This document shows, in pieces, positions 46,244-56,637 of a stretch of 64,000 nt of DNA. The stretch lies in NCBI GenBank assembly GCA_016778465.1, contig JADHPM010000004.1:1-64000 (forward strand), read 5' to 3'. Under the pieces are notes generated by a model. It was given only the letters and a program-made list of their open reading frames with translations, did not search any database and was not told the origin of the DNA. Both the position numbers and the translations under genes were made by a program. How positions within the stretch are numbered: the stretch's first letter is position 1; the number at the start of each line of letters is the position of its first letter. This stretch comes from Methylophilaceae bacterium (GTDB taxonomy: Bacteria > Pseudomonadota > Gammaproteobacteria > Burkholderiales > Methylophilaceae).

Positions 46244-47182
46244 ATGTATAAATTTTTTTTTATTGCTCTCATTATTACATCTGGATTTTTTTTCTTTGAA
46301 ATTTCAGCAGCAAATAAGGCTTATATAACAAACCAAGGAGACGATACGGTTAGCTTAATTAATCTAGATAAGCTCGAAATTGAAAAAAAAATTAAGGTTG
46401 GGCAAAAACCTTTAGGAATTACAATTTTAAAAAAGAAATCCATAGCCGTTGTTGGCAATATTGAGAGTCAAAATTTATCAATCATTGATATGAAAACAAA
46501 TACCGTTATTCGCTCTATTACATTAGATGCAACACCACTGGGATTGACTCACAACCTCGATGAGAGTGAAATTTATGTTACCGACTGGTTTAATAATGAG
46601 GTCATTATTATTTCGAGCTCAACTTTACAAATAATTGAAAAAATTAAGGTTGGTCAAACCCCCTCTGGAATAGTATTCAATAAAAAGCACTCGCAAATTA
46701 TTATTAGTAACAGAGATGCTGATACCATAGAAATCTACTCAGAAAAAACACGTGAATTAATAAAGGTTTTGCCAGTTGGGAAGCACCCCTACGGAATAAG
46801 TACGTATGGTGATTATATATATACAGCAAATGTGTATGACGACAGTATTTCAATCGTTGATATTAACTCATGGAAAAAAATAGACATTTTTGTGGGGCAT
46901 CACCCTTATAATATTATTCAGGAGGATCATTACCTTTTTGTAACGAATTCTTTAGATGACAATATTTCAGTAATAGATCTCAATACATTAAAAGAGGAGC
47001 AAAAAATTGCTACCGGAGAGACACCTGAAAATCTTTGGGTAGATCAAATAAATAATAAACTAATTGTCACCAATTGGGGTTCTGACTCTATTACTATTAT
47101 TGATCTTAAAAACTTCAAAGATACGCGAGAAATAAAATCCGGCTTGCAAAATCGAGCATTTGGGGATTTTATTGTTAATTAG
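46244..47182 (+). CDS. Exported YVTN-type beta-propeller protein
   Basis: From ATG 46244 the product has a signal peptide (MYKFFFIALIITSG to ISA, about 23 residues) and then roughly seven propeller blades of the YVTN family, with repeated AYITNQGDDTVSLINL, KIKVGQKPLGI, VGKHPYGISTYGDYIYTANVYDDSISIVDI elements. An in-frame TTG at 46229 would add five residues and is less likely. Such propellers are found beside PQQ-dependent alcohol oxidation genes. With the MxaD-like gene 70 bases downstream this suggests a methanol-oxidation accessory role, but it is inference. Confidence 0.85.
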   Translation: MYKFFFIALIITSGFFFFEISAANKAYITNQGDDTVSLINLDKLEIEKKIKVGQKPLGITILKKKSIAVVGNIESQNLSIIDMKTNTVIRSITLDATPLGLTHNLDESEIYVTDWFNNEVIIISSSTLQIIEKIKVGQTPSGIVFNKKHSQIIISNRDADTIEIYSEKTRELIKVLPVGKHPYGISTYGDYIYTANVYDDSISIVDINSWKKIDIFVGHHPYNIIQEDHYLFVTNSLDDNISVIDLNTLKEEQKIATGETPENLWVDQINNKLIVTNWGSDSITIIDLKNFKDTREIKSGLQNRAFGDFIVN

Positions 47183-47251
47183 TCAGGGCATGTCCGCAGG
47201 CTTAGAAATTTATAGTATGATGAATTTGTTTAAAATTATATAAGGATAAGC

Positions 47252-47773
47252 ATGAAGAAGTTTTTATTTTTACTGGTCACACTACTTGCATCTTTTCAAA
47301 TATATGCTCATGGACCAACCCCGCAAAAAGTTCAAGAGACAATCACTATTAACGCTTCTGTTGAAAAAGTTTGGGCTGTTGTAAAAGATTTTTGTAACAT
47401 TCAAAAATGGCATCCCGCAGTTGAAAAAACAACTTGTGAAAAAAAAGGTGGCGATACTTTTAGGACACTTGTCATATCGTCTGGTGAGACTGTCTATGAG
47501 AAATTACGAAGCGTTGACGAAGATTTACTTAAATTGAAATTTGAAATCATGGAATCACCAAACCCATTTACTGACTTTAACTCTTACTTAATCGTAACGA
47601 AAGGTGCAAACGATAATGAAGCTTCAGTTCAATGGACCGCAAGATTCTATCGCCTATACAAACTAAACCCTCCAATTCCTGAGGGGCAAGATGACGCGAC
47701 GGCAAAGGCTGCTGCACAAGCTATTGTAGATAGCGGCCTAGCTGGTCTCAAAAAAATGCTAGAGGCGAAATAA
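47252..47773 (+). CDS. MxaD-like SRPBCC protein (periplasmic, methanol-oxidation accessory)
   Basis: The 173-residue product has a signal peptide (about residues 1-20) and then HGPTPQKVQETITINASVEKVW, a motif matching my memory of the MxaD family. The SRPBCC/START-like fold is indicated by VWAVVKDFCNIQKWHPAVEKT (about 44-64). In methylotrophs MxaD is reported to help interaction of methanol dehydrogenase with its cytochrome c. AAGGATAAGC precedes the ATG as ribosome site. No mxaF, xoxF or pqq gene is in the window. A disulfide between Cys51 and Cys66 is possible. Confidence 0.72.
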   Translation: MKKFLFLLVTLLASFQIYAHGPTPQKVQETITINASVEKVWAVVKDFCNIQKWHPAVEKTTCEKKGGDTFRTLVISSGETVYEKLRSVDEDLLKLKFEIMESPNPFTDFNSYLIVTKGANDNEASVQWTARFYRLYKLNPPIPEGQDDATAKAAAQAIVDSGLAGLKKMLEAK

Positions 47774-47783
47774 ATAGTTAACC

Positions 47784-48404
47784 TTGTTAGTAATTAATGA
47801 GTCCGAACAGCCAGAGGCAGTTGTCTTCTGGCTGCATGGTTTAGGGGCAGACTGTAACGACTTTGCCCCCGTAATCCAAACATTAAATCTCAAAAATTAT
47901 GAGTTTGTTCTTCCCAATGCTCCTGTGAGACCAATTACATTAAACGGTGGCATGTTGATGAGAGGTTGGTATGACATTGAATCCCTAAGTTTTGAAAATC
48001 ATGATTTTGTTGGCTTGGATTATTCAAAGCGCATTATTGAGGAAATCATACAAAAAAAGTTGGCATCAAAACATGTCACACCAAAAGTTTTTCTTATTGG
48101 ATTTTCTCAAGGCGCGGCACTCTCGCTTTACCTATCCGAGTTCTCTGGGATAAATTTTGATGCTGTCATCTCTTTATCAGGCTACCTTCCAATGTATAAT
48201 GATCAGAAAAGCTCTAGGTCACCTATTTTCGCGATGCATGGCCTCCATGATGAGATCATTAAAAGTGATTTAGCAAAGAAAAGTTATGCAAAACTGATTA
48301 ATAAGGGCTTACTTAACTTTTATGAAATTTCGATGGCCCATGAGGTGGTTGAAGAGGAGATTACTCTAATAAGAGATATTTTAACGGGCAATGATGCTAT
48401 ATGA
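47784..48404 (+). CDS. Carboxylesterase/phospholipase (alpha/beta hydrolase, EstB type)
   Basis: The 206-residue product is an alpha/beta hydrolase of the carboxylesterase II type. It has FWLHGLGADCNDF (oxyanion region, about 15-27), the nucleophile elbow GFSQGAAL (about 107-114), the Asp in HGLHDEI and the His in MAHEVVEEE. It probably hydrolyses short-chain esters or lysophospholipids; substrate unknown. It begins with TTG at 47784, ten bases after the mxaD-like stop, and overlaps xseB by four bases. Confidence 0.9.
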   Translation: MLVINESEQPEAVVFWLHGLGADCNDFAPVIQTLNLKNYEFVLPNAPVRPITLNGGMLMRGWYDIESLSFENHDFVGLDYSKRIIEEIIQKKLASKHVTPKVFLIGFSQGAALSLYLSEFSGINFDAVISLSGYLPMYNDQKSSRSPIFAMHGLHDEIIKSDLAKKSYAKLINKGLLNFYEISMAHEVVEEEITLIRDILTGNDAI

Positions 48405-48622
48405 CTAAAGAAAAAATAAATATTGAAGGATTGCTTGAGGAGCTTGAAGCCATCATTGAAATAATGGAGGATGATAACCTAAATATTGAAAAATCTCTTA
48501 GTTCCTATGAGCGAGGTATTGGTCTTGTTAAGGAGGCTCAAAAGAAATTAACTGAAATTGAAAAAAAGGTACAAATTCTCTCTAAAGATGACCAATTAGA
48601 AAACTTTGACCCCGATGACTAG
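48401..48622 (+). CDS. xseB: Exodeoxyribonuclease VII small subunit
   Basis: XseB is the helical small subunit that packs on the XseA coiled coil. The 73-residue product has the family pattern LEELEAIIEIMEDDNLNIEKSLSSYERG (about 11-38; Leu/Glu rich), then a Lys-rich helix ending FDPDD. It overlaps both neighbours and is linked to ispA-dxs as in many proteobacteria. Confidence 0.93.
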   Translation: MTKEKINIEGLLEELEAIIEIMEDDNLNIEKSLSSYERGIGLVKEAQKKLTEIEKKVQILSKDDQLENFDPDD

Positions 48623-49502
48623 CCAATCTAACGATTGGATTCGTTCTGCACAAGATGAGATAAACCAATCAATAAAAGTACTCTTTGATCCATACCCCAA
48701 TTCCCTATTAAAAGATGTTATGCGCTACGGAGTGCTTAATGGAGGCAAAAGGATTCGAGGCCTAATTGTCAAAGCAATTGGATCAGCTTTCAAAGAGAAA
48801 GATGAGATCTTAAATCAATTAGCAACATCAATTGAATTAATACATGCATACTCACTAATACACGACGACCTTCCCGCAATGGATGATGACGATCTTCGTC
48901 GAGGCCTTCCAACATGTCATGTAAAATTTGATGAGGCACAAGCAATTTTAGCTGGGGATGGATTACAAAGTCTTGCCTTAGAAATTCTTTCGTCCTCAAA
49001 TTTTAACATTGATCCAAAAAAGAAACTTAATATCATTCATTTCTTAACAAAGGCGATTGGGTTCGAAGGCATGGTTTTAGGTCAATCACAAGATATGGTC
49101 TATACGAACCAGCAAATTGGTCCGCAAAAATTAGCAGAAATGCATTCCCTTAAGACCGGGAGGCTTTTTGAGGCAGCTTGCGTATGCCCTGCCCTAATAT
49201 CAAACGACATAAATGATAAAAAAATTCATGATATAAAAAAAATTGGAAGATTGATAGGTATCATGTATCAAATAACTGATGATATATTAGACGTCACAAA
49301 GACCTCCAGTCAGCTTGGAAAGACCTCCGGGAAAGATGCAGAAACAAACAAGCAAACCTATGTAACTCTCTATGGGCTAGCAGAGTCAAAAAAAATAAAT
49401 AATAAAAATTATCAAGAGTTAAAAGAAATAACATTACAAAATAGTGAAAATTTCCAAAATTTATTTTTTTTAATCGACTATATTTTTGAAAGAAAATATT
49501 AA
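48615..49502 (+). CDS. ispA: Farnesyl diphosphate synthase
   Basis: IspA condenses IPP with DMAPP and GPP to make FPP for quinones and undecaprenyl carriers. The ATG at 48615 (overlapping the xseB stop by eight bases) is preferred to a TTG three codons earlier. The two Asp-rich motifs are DDLPAMDDDDLRRG (about 81-94) and DDILDVTK (about 220). GGKRIRG is near 43. The product has about 295 residues, normal for the family. The stop overlaps the dxs ATG (TAATG). Confidence 0.95.
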   Translation: MTSQSNDWIRSAQDEINQSIKVLFDPYPNSLLKDVMRYGVLNGGKRIRGLIVKAIGSAFKEKDEILNQLATSIELIHAYSLIHDDLPAMDDDDLRRGLPTCHVKFDEAQAILAGDGLQSLALEILSSSNFNIDPKKKLNIIHFLTKAIGFEGMVLGQSQDMVYTNQQIGPQKLAEMHSLKTGRLFEAACVCPALISNDINDKKIHDIKKIGRLIGIMYQITDDILDVTKTSSQLGKTSGKDAETNKQTYVTLYGLAESKKINNKNYQELKEITLQNSENFQNLFFLIDYIFERKY

Positions 49503-51340
49503 TGACAATACTGGACAATATAAATTATCCTAAAGACCTTAAATCATTAACTCGACAAGATCTTAAGATACTATGCAATGAGCTTAGAAGCTTTATCATT
49601 GATAGCGTTTCACAAACAGGGGGTCATCTCTCATCTAACCTTGGTGTCGTTGAATTAACTGTTGCTCTGCATTATGTTTATGATGCCCCGCAAGACAAAA
49701 TCGTTTGGGATGTTGGTCACCAAACTTATGCACATAAAATCCTTACTGGTCGAAAGTCGTTAATGAAAACGTTGCGTCAAAAAAATGGATTGTCTGGCTT
49801 TCCCAGTCGAGCCGAGAGTAAATATGACGAATTTGGTGCTGGCCACTCAAGCACCTCAATTTCTTCTGCACTCGGCATGGCAGAATCACTAAAAAAAAAT
49901 AAGTCAAAAAAGAAGGCGATAGCAATTATAGGGGATGGTGCAATGACGGCTGGTATGGCATTTGAAGGATTAAATCATGCTGGAAGTACTGAGAACAATA
50001 TTCTTGTGATTTTAAATGATAATGACATGTCAATCTCCAACAATGTCGGGGCACTAAACAATTACCTTGCGAAGTTGTTATCAGGAAAAATTTATGGTGG
50101 AATTAAGAAATCTGGCAAAGCTGTTTTCTCAAAATTACCTCCCGTTTTGGAGTTAGCAAGGAAGACGGAAGAGCATGTTAAGGGTATGGTAATACCTGGT
50201 ACTTTATTTGAAGAGTTTGGATTTAATTATTTGGGGCCCGTTGATGGGCATGATCTCGATATTTTAATAGACACGCTTGAAAATATTAAATCATTAGAGG
50301 GACCACAATTTTTGCATGTCGCTACGAAAAAGGGTTATGGTTTCGAGCCTGCTCAAAATGATCCAAATCGCTTTCATGGAGTCAATAAATTTGACCCTTC
50401 TAGTGGCAACACCTCCAAATCCGTAAAAACTAAAACTTATACCGAAGTATTTTCTGATTGGCTAATGAGTGCAGCCAAAAAATATCCAAAATTATGTGCT
50501 ATTACACCTGCTATGGCTGATGGCTCAGGATTAACAAAATTCGCAAAAAAATACCCCAAAAGGTTTTATGACGTAGGGATTGCTGAGCAACATGCACTTA
50601 CTTTTGCAGCAGGACTCTCTTTGTCTGGCTATAAACCTGTTGTGGCTATTTACAGCACTTTTCTGCAACGCGCTTACGATCAATTAATACATGATATTGC
50701 CTTGCAAAATATTCCTGTTTTATTTGCAATAGATCGTGCTGGAATAGTTGGCGCAGATGGTGCAACGCATGCTGGTAGCTATGATATTTCTTTTTTAAGG
50801 TGTGTGCCAAATACGATTCTTATGGCTCCCTCTAATGAAAAAGAATGCAGTTTAATGCTTAGTTTTGGTTATAAATATCCTGGAATTTGTGCTGTAAGAT
50901 ATCCTAGAGGTCATAGCCATGTGGTTGAAACAAAGAGCTCCATATCAAAAATTACTCTTGGTAAGGCAAATGTGCTGCGAGAAGGTAAAAAAATCGCAAT
51001 ACTAGTCTTTGGGACCCTTGTTAATATTTGCCATGAGATTGCTGAAAAATTAAATGCAACATTAGTTGATATGCGCTTCATAAAACCTTTAGATTCAGGA
51101 CTAATCAAGGAATTATCAGTATCTCATAAACTGATTGTCACAATTGAGGAAAACGTAGTTTCAGGCGGAGCTGGATCTGGGGTTTTAGAGGTCGTAAGCC
51201 AGCATAACCTTAAATGCAATACTCTATGTCTTGGCCTTCCGGATCGCTTTACAGGTCATGGTAGTCAAGAGGAGATCTTAGCTGATTGTGGCCTTGATAA
51301 TCAGACTATTTTGGCAAAAATTGAGAAAGCAATGAACTAA
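49502..51340 (+). CDS. dxs: 1-deoxy-D-xylulose-5-phosphate synthase
   Basis: Dxs is the ThDP enzyme that starts the non-mevalonate isoprenoid pathway from pyruvate and glyceraldehyde 3-phosphate. The 612-residue product has GGHLSSNLGVVELTVALH, the ThDP motif GDGAMTAGMAFEGLNHAG (about 145-162), DVGIAEQHALTFAAG (about 358-372; Glu for ThDP activation) and DRAGIVGADGATHAG. It is one base into ispA and followed by folE2 with its own promoter. Confidence 0.96.
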   Translation: MTILDNINYPKDLKSLTRQDLKILCNELRSFIIDSVSQTGGHLSSNLGVVELTVALHYVYDAPQDKIVWDVGHQTYAHKILTGRKSLMKTLRQKNGLSGFPSRAESKYDEFGAGHSSTSISSALGMAESLKKNKSKKKAIAIIGDGAMTAGMAFEGLNHAGSTENNILVILNDNDMSISNNVGALNNYLAKLLSGKIYGGIKKSGKAVFSKLPPVLELARKTEEHVKGMVIPGTLFEEFGFNYLGPVDGHDLDILIDTLENIKSLEGPQFLHVATKKGYGFEPAQNDPNRFHGVNKFDPSSGNTSKSVKTKTYTEVFSDWLMSAAKKYPKLCAITPAMADGSGLTKFAKKYPKRFYDVGIAEQHALTFAAGLSLSGYKPVVAIYSTFLQRAYDQLIHDIALQNIPVLFAIDRAGIVGADGATHAGSYDISFLRCVPNTILMAPSNEKECSLMLSFGYKYPGICAVRYPRGHSHVVETKSSISKITLGKANVLREGKKIAILVFGTLVNICHEIAEKLNATLVDMRFIKPLDSGLIKELSVSHKLIVTIEENVVSGGAGSGVLEVVSQHNLKCNTLCLGLPDRFTGHGSQEEILADCGLDNQTILAKIEKAMN

Positions 51341-51349
51341 TGATAAAAT
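51321..51349 (+). promoter_or_regulatory. Predicted folE2 promoter
   Basis: TTGAGA (51321-51326), a 17-base spacer and TAAAAT (51344-51349) preceded by TGA (extended -10) straddle the dxs stop. Transcription would start at about 51357, 30 bases before the folE2 ATG. Confidence 0.5.
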
Positions 51350-51386
51350 CGACTGCCCTATTTTAAATTTAAGAAAATGATAAATA

Positions 51387-52187
51387 ATGAACAGACCTAC
51401 CACGCCTGAATTAATAGAAGACGTACAAAATACAGTCGATAAGAGACATCTTGATATCAATCAAGTTGGCATCAAAGATATCAAGCACCCTATTATTGTG
51501 AAGGATAAATCTGGGGGGGAACAACACACTGTTGCCTCTTTTAATATGTACGTACACTTGCCCCATAACTTTAAAGGTACGCACATGTCTCGCTTTGTAG
51601 AAATACTCAACGAAAATGAAAAAGCTATTTCAGTCGAATCTTTTGAAAAAATTCTTCGAGAAATGCTTGTAAGACTTGAGTCTGAAGCGTGTGATCTAGA
51701 AATGACATTCCCATACTTTATTAATAAAGCAGCACCTATCTCAGGTGTAAAGAGCCTTCTGGATTATGAGGTCAGTTTCATTGGACAGATTGTTAACGGT
51801 AGATTCTTGAATAGCATCAAGGTCGTTGTTCCTGTAACAAGTTTGTGTCCTTGCTCCAAAAAAATCTCGGAATATGGTGCGCACAATCAGAGATCTCATG
51901 TGACTGTTACAACTGTGACAAATGACTTTGTATGGATTGAAGACATTATAAACATAGTTGAAAAGCAAGCGTCTTGCGAGCTCTATGGGTTACTTAAGCG
52001 TCCTGATGAAAAATTCGTCACAGAACGAGCGTACGATAATCCAAAATTTGTCGAGGATATGGTTAGGGATATTGCACAGGAACTAAAAGCTGTTGAGAAG
52101 ATTGATCATTTTGTTGTTGAGTCAGAAAATTTTGAATCAATTCATAATCATTCGGCATATGCGTTAATTAAGGGTAGCAATATTTAA
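51387..52187 (+). CDS. folE2: GTP cyclohydrolase FolE2 (type IB)
   Basis: FolE2 converts GTP to dihydroneopterin triphosphate for folate synthesis and, unlike FolE, is not strictly zinc dependent. In methylotrophs the pterin is also needed for tetrahydromethanopterin or folate C1 carriers. The 266-residue product has [10 protein letters not shown], the metal-site signature [21 protein letters not shown] (about 150-170) and [17 protein letters not shown]. It overlaps the convergent MFS gene by four bases. Confidence 0.94.
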   Translation: MNRPTTPELIEDVQNTVDKRHLDINQVGIKDIKHPIIVKDKSGGEQHTVASFNMYVHLPHNFKGTHMSRFVEILNENEKAISVESFEKILREMLVRLESEACDLEMTFPYFINKAAPISGVKSLLDYEVSFIGQIVNGRFLNSIKVVVPVTSLCPCSKKISEYGAHNQRSHVTVTTVTNDFVWIEDIINIVEKQASCELYGLLKRPDEKFVTERAYDNPKFVEDMVRDIAQELKAVEKIDHFVVESENFESIHNHSAYALIKGSNI

Positions 52188-53341
52188 ACTTTCTTGGGAA
52201 AGTTTTTTAACCCAAAATAAAAAACTATTATGCCCAACAAGGGCAGTAAAGCGGATAGCCTAAAAGTCTCACTCATACCTATGAGTTCAATCAAGGCTCC
52301 GCCTACAACGCCGCCTACAACACCGCCAACCCCATAGGTTATGCTGTTGTATAGGGACTGGCCGCGGGCATGGTGTTCTGTATGAAAAAAACATTCAATA
52401 ATTTGCACTGAGGCAACATGAAAGCTACCAAAAGTAGCAGCATGAAGAGTCTGGGCGAAAATAAGTACCCACAAATTGTCCGCAAACGTACCAATTAAAA
52501 AAAACCTCGCTACCGCCAAGATAAGACTGATTAATAAAACTTGTTTTAAATCAACCAGTTTTAGGATCTTTGGCATACATAAAAAAATCAAGATTTCGCA
52601 TATCACGCCAACAGCCCAAAGTGCACCGATCACCATAGATGAATAATCTAAAGTGTTCAGGTAAATTGAGTAAAAATTATAAAGCAACCCATGCGATGAC
52701 ACCATTAAAGTGCATCCCAAAATAACTGCAATAACCTGGGGGTCTTTAATCACATTAAGGATTGGGCGTCTGGCTTCATTTTTAATATCGCTGACATGCT
52801 CAGGCACCCGTAGTGATTGAAAATAAATTAAAATTTGTACCGAAAGTAGCACAAATAACAAAGCCTTAATGCCAAAAAAATCAATCCCAAAACCCATAAA
52901 TAAAGCTGCACAAATAAATCCAACAGATCCCCAAACTCGAATCTTACTATAATCAAAATTTCCCTTACCTGAGGAGAGATGGGCAAGAGTTAAGGATTCA
53001 ATCAGGGGAATAGTTGAGCTTGTGAAAATGCTCATTGACATCATGATGAACAAAATTTCATAAAAACTATTGGCAAAAAAACTGTACACAAAAAAAATTG
53101 ACCCCATCATTGCGATCAATCTAACCCATTGCGATCTTTTGTTCGTCCTATCTGCAAGCCAACCCCAAATATTAGGGGATACAACTCTACCGAATTGGAA
53201 CAAAGCAAGGAGCAAACCGATCTGAATGGGACTGAACTTAAGAGATGTAAGGTAAAGTCCCCAATACGGAGTAAATAACCCAACAAAGGCATAGTAGAGA
53301 TAGTAGAACTTGGAGAGTTTCCAGTAGAGACTTTTTGTCAC
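52184..53341 (-). CDS. Major facilitator superfamily transporter (HcaT/LacY-like)
   Basis: The 385-residue product has twelve hydrophobic segments and belongs to the MFS_1_like/HcaT group (small-molecule:H+ symporters). It opens [23 protein letters not shown] and has [16 protein letters not shown] between helices 2 and 3, typical of the superfamily. It follows aroC by two bases, and the pair is common in betaproteobacteria. Its substrate is unknown. Confidence 0.88.
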   Translation of the reverse strand: MTKSLYWKLSKFYYLYYAFVGLFTPYWGLYLTSLKFSPIQIGLLLALFQFGRVVSPNIWGWLADRTNKRSQWVRLIAMMGSIFFVYSFFANSFYEILFIMMSMSIFTSSTIPLIESLTLAHLSSGKGNFDYSKIRVWGSVGFICAALFMGFGIDFFGIKALLFVLLSVQILIYFQSLRVPEHVSDIKNEARRPILNVIKDPQVIAVILGCTLMVSSHGLLYNFYSIYLNTLDYSSMVIGALWAVGVICEILIFLCMPKILKLVDLKQVLLISLILAVARFFLIGTFADNLWVLIFAQTLHAATFGSFHVASVQIIECFFHTEHHARGQSLYNSITYGVGGVVGGVVGGALIELIGMSETFRLSALLPLLGIIVFYFGLKNFPKKV

Positions 53342-53343
53342 CT

Positions 53344-54426
53344 TTAGATGACTTTACTTCGATCAACTCCGGAGTTTTGTGCTCGGTCCCGTAAAATATG
53401 GTCAATAAGAACCAATGACAGCATAGCTTCAACAATTGGGACTGCCCTAATAGCAACACATGGGTCATGACGCCCCGTTGTTTTCATTTTCACTTCATTA
53501 CCATGTGCGTCTATTGAGTCACGATCTTGTGGGATACTTGATGTGGGCTTAAAGGCAATATTAACCTCAATATTCTGGCCCGTTGATATCCCTCCTAAAA
53601 TACCACCAGAGTTATTTGTGCGGAATCCATTTTTGGTCATCTCATCACCATGCTCTGTCCCCAGTTGGTTAATGCTGCTAAAACCTGCCCCAATCTCAAC
53701 TCCTTTAGTAGCATTAATACTCATCATGGCTGCAGCAATATCAGCATCTAAACGAGAGAAGATTGGCTCACCAAGTCCTACAGGCACATTTATAGCTTTG
53801 ACATGAATTTTTGCCCCCACTGAATTTCTTTCAGCCCGAACTTGATCCAAATACTCCTCCAATGTAGGGACTATATTTTGATTTGCGGCAAAGAATGGAT
53901 TTTTATTTACACAATCCCAATCTAAAATTGGCACTGAGTGTTTGCCCAGCTGAATCAAGCAACCATGTATTTCAATGGCATGATTGTCTTTAAGCCATTT
54001 TTTTGCAATCGCTCCAGCGGCAACGCGAACAGCCGTCTCCCTAGCACTTGATCTGCCACCACCACGATAGTCTCTAATGCCATATTTTTTTTGGTAAGTA
54101 TAGTCTGCATGGCCTGGTCTAAAGGTATCCTTAATCTTGCTATAATCTTGACTCCTTTGATCCTTATTTCTTATTAAAAAGCCGATTGGAGCACCTGTCG
54201 TTTCTCCCTCAAAGACACCCGATAAAATTTCAACTGCATCATCTTCTTTTCTTTGAGTTACAAACTTTGAAGTACCAGGCTTCCTTCTGTCCAGATCATA
54301 CTGCATATCTTGCTCAGAGATTTGCAATCCTGGGGGGCAGCCGTCAATAATCCCGCCTATTGCAGGGCCATGTGATTCCCCAAATGAGGTTAATGTAAAT
54401 AATTGACCGAATGTATTGCCAGACAT
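53344..54426 (-). CDS. aroC: Chorismate synthase
   Basis: AroC makes chorismate from EPSP using reduced FMN. The 360-residue product shows [18 protein letters not shown] (about 16-33), [14 protein letters not shown], the [11 protein letters not shown] signature (about 123-133) and [17 protein letters not shown] near the C-terminus. It precedes the MFS gene by two bases and follows the RluE-like gene by 34. Confidence 0.96.
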   Translation of the reverse strand: MSGNTFGQLFTLTSFGESHGPAIGGIIDGCPPGLQISEQDMQYDLDRRKPGTSKFVTQRKEDDAVEILSGVFEGETTGAPIGFLIRNKDQRSQDYSKIKDTFRPGHADYTYQKKYGIRDYRGGGRSSARETAVRVAAGAIAKKWLKDNHAIEIHGCLIQLGKHSVPILDWDCVNKNPFFAANQNIVPTLEEYLDQVRAERNSVGAKIHVKAINVPVGLGEPIFSRLDADIAAAMMSINATKGVEIGAGFSSINQLGTEHGDEMTKNGFRTNNSGGILGGISTGQNIEVNIAFKPTSSIPQDRDSIDAHGNEVKMKTTGRHDPCVAIRAVPIVEAMLSLVLIDHILRDRAQNSGVDRSKVI

Positions 54427-54460
54427 ATCTAATCCCTAATGTGATATCTAATTATATCAT

Positions 54461-55009
54461 TCAAGTTATCAAATCATGCTCAGCAAAATTCATATACTCT
54501 CCGGGGTTAATGCCCTCAATTGAATAATTACCAATAGCAACTCGAATTAATCTTAATGTTGGGCAATTTATTGCTGCTGTCATTTTTCTAATTTGTCGAT
54601 TTTTTCCTTCACAGATTTGTATCTCAAGCCAAGAGGTAGGAATTTTTTTTCTTTCTCTGATAGGTTTTTCTCTATGCCAAATTTTAGGATCCTCTATGAA
54701 ACGTAATTTTGCAGGCTTTGTTAGGTAATCTTTTATTTTAATTCCTGTTTCCAGTTCTTTTAAGTCGCTCTCTTTTGGTATATTCTCAACTTGCACCCAG
54801 TATTTTTTAAAAACTTTTTTTGTCGGGTTAGCCAGCTCATTTTGTAATTTACCATTGTCGGTTAAAATGAGAAGACCTTCACTGTCTGCATCAAGTCGGC
54901 CTACAGGATAAATGTTTGGAAGGGGGATAAATTCCTTCAACGTTTTAAGTTTAGGGTGAGGGGAAAATTGACTAATAACGCCATAAGGCTTGTTAAATAA
55001 AATAATCAT
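54461..55009 (-). CDS. rRNA pseudouridine synthase, RluE-like
   Basis: This short RsuA/RluE-family protein of 182 residues lacks an N-terminal S4 domain. It opens [12 protein letters not shown] and has the catalytic [17 protein letters not shown] (about 37-53) and [10 protein letters not shown] near 146-155. It probably modifies 23S rRNA (RluE acts on U2457 in E. coli), inferred from size and the missing S4 domain. The second member, RluB, is at 7334. It is divergent from icd across 14 bases. Confidence 0.85.
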   Translation of the reverse strand: MIILFNKPYGVISQFSPHPKLKTLKEFIPLPNIYPVGRLDADSEGLLILTDNGKLQNELANPTKKVFKKYWVQVENIPKESDLKELETGIKIKDYLTKPAKLRFIEDPKIWHREKPIRERKKIPTSWLEIQICEGKNRQIRKMTAAINCPTLRLIRVAIGNYSIEGINPGEYMNFAEHDLIT

Positions 55010-55023
55010 TAGAAATTATAACC

Positions 55024-56256
55024 ATGAAAATAAAGAAACCATTAGCGGCTAATCCTATTACAATAAATTCAAGTGGCAAGATTGAAATTCCAAACAATCC
55101 AATCATTCCATTTATTGAGGGAGATGGGATTGGGTCCGACATTACTCCAGCTATGCAAACTGTTATTGATTCAGCCGTTACAAAAGCATATCAGAACAAT
55201 AAAAAAATTGCTTGGATGGAAATTTATGCGGGGGAAAAATCAACAAAAGTCTACGGAAAAGACCAGTATCTTCCTGAAGAAACCCTATGCGCTCTCAAAA
55301 AGTATATTTTTTCTATTAAAGGTCCCTTAGCTACCCCAGTTGGTGGTGGAATTCGATCCTTAAACGTTGCCTTAAGGCAAACACTAGATTTATATGTTTG
55401 TCTTCGCCCCATTCTTTATTACGAGGGAGTCCCAAGCCCACTCAAACATCCCGAAAAAACTAATATGGTTATTTTTCGAGAAAATACCGAAGATATCTAT
55501 GCTGGTATTGAATGGGAAGCAGGCTCTTCAGGAAGCAAAGCTATAATGGAAGTCCTAAATCATGAAGGCGTTTTGAATAAAGTTAGGTTTCCTGAGTCAT
55601 CTGCCATTGGCATTAAGCCTGTTTCTCTTGAGGGAAGTCAGAGGCTAATTAAAAAAGCTATAGAGTATGCTATTGATAATAAACGCGAGAGTGTAACCCT
55701 TGTGCACAAGGGGAACATCATGAAATTTACGGAGGGTGGATTCAAAGAATGGGGATACCAATTAGCAAAAGACACCTTTAACTGCAAAATTAATAATGCA
55801 GGTTTTATGGAAAGCAAAGAGGGCATTATTATTAAAGACTGTATAGCTGACGCATTTCTTCAAGAAATACTTTTGCGCCCAGAGGAGCATGATGTTGTTG
55901 CAACACTCAATCTTAATGGCGATTATATTTCTGATGCCTTAGCGGCACAGGTTGGCGGGATTGGAATATCGCCAGGAGCAAATTTATCGGATACTGCAAT
56001 CATATTTGAGGCCACCCATGGAACTGCACCAAATATCGCTGGAAAGAATATTGCTAATCCAAGCTCACTTATATTATCTGGACTGATGATGCTTGAGCAT
56101 ATGGGATGGCATGAAGCAGCTGAGATACTTCACAACGCATTTAAGAAAACTATAAGAAATCATGAGGTTACGAATGATTTCGCATCACAAATTAACAACT
56201 GCACCGCACTTAACACCCTTGATTTCACAAAGGCACTAGTTCGAAATATGAGATAA
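55024..56256 (+). CDS. icd: Isocitrate dehydrogenase (NADP+)
   Basis: Icd oxidatively decarboxylates isocitrate to 2-oxoglutarate. The 410-residue product has GDGIGSDIT (about 33-41), the substrate-binding [20 protein letters not shown] (about 105-124), [14 protein letters not shown] (about 152-165) and a conserved [17 protein letters not shown]. The Ser in [10 protein letters not shown] is the equivalent of the residue phosphorylated by AceK in E. coli. In an obligate methylotroph its role may be only to feed glutamate synthesis. Confidence 0.96.
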   Translation: MKIKKPLAANPITINSSGKIEIPNNPIIPFIEGDGIGSDITPAMQTVIDSAVTKAYQNNKKIAWMEIYAGEKSTKVYGKDQYLPEETLCALKKYIFSIKGPLATPVGGGIRSLNVALRQTLDLYVCLRPILYYEGVPSPLKHPEKTNMVIFRENTEDIYAGIEWEAGSSGSKAIMEVLNHEGVLNKVRFPESSAIGIKPVSLEGSQRLIKKAIEYAIDNKRESVTLVHKGNIMKFTEGGFKEWGYQLAKDTFNCKINNAGFMESKEGIIIKDCIADAFLQEILLRPEEHDVVATLNLNGDYISDALAAQVGGIGISPGANLSDTAIIFEATHGTAPNIAGKNIANPSSLILSGLMMLEHMGWHEAAEILHNAFKKTIRNHEVTNDFASQINNCTALNTLDFTKALVRNMR

Positions 56257-56259
56257 AAA

Positions 56260-56281
56260 AAAGGCTCAAATTTGAGCCTTT
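56260..56281 (-). terminator. Palindromic terminator between icd and cspA
   Basis: AAAGGCTCAAATTTGAGCCTTT (22 bases; key arms AAAGGCTCAAA and its exact complement) is a perfect palindrome. Read leftward (the cspA direction) it is followed by a further run of T's (the A's at 56254-56259), which makes a strong intrinsic terminator for cspA. Read rightward it is followed by TTTAAAATTT and may serve as a weaker terminator for icd. Confidence 0.88.
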
Positions 56282-56286
56282 AAAAT

Positions 56287-56490
56287 TTATGATTTTTGAA
56301 TATTTGAGGCTTGTTTACCCTTAGGACCGTCAGTTACATCAAATGTAACGCGTTGACCTTCTTTTAAACTTTTGTAACCCTCTTCAGTAATTGCTGAAAA
56401 GTGCGCAAATAGATCATCACCGCCGTCATCTGGAGTGATGAAACCAAAACCTTTTGAGTCATTAAACCATTTTACTGTTCCTGTTGCCAT
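56287..56490 (-). CDS. cspA: Cold-shock domain protein (CspA family)
   Basis: This 67-residue protein binds single-stranded RNA/DNA and melts RNA structure. It has [21 protein letters not shown] with both RNP motifs (KGFGFI and LFAHFS) and is of standard length. The ribosome site AGGAAG is close to the ATG. A 5' leader of about 110 bases (promoter at 56609-56637) recalls cspA thermosensing leaders, although no structure was computed. Confidence 0.96.
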   Translation of the reverse strand: MATGTVKWFNDSKGFGFITPDDGGDDLFAHFSAITEEGYKSLKEGQRVTFDVTDGPKGKQASNIQKS

Positions 56491-56608
56491 TACTATACTT
56501 CCTATACAAATTTGGGAGGCACCCTAAAAAGTTAGATCAAGAGAGAGTTGGAGAACTTAATTTAAATAAGAAGCAACAAATACTACCCAAAATCAAACAC
56601 CTAAGAGC

Positions 56609-56637
56609 TTTTTACGTGGAATCGATAGAAAAGTCAA
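56609..56637 (-). promoter_or_regulatory. Predicted cspA promoter and long leader
   Basis: On the minus strand TTGACT (56637-56632), a 17-base spacer and TAAAAA (56614-56609) make a plausible sigma-70 promoter. The leader from about 56602 to 56491 is roughly 110 bases without an ORF. The interval 56491-56645 has no other gene. dsbC ends at 56646 upstream of this promoter. Confidence 0.5.
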
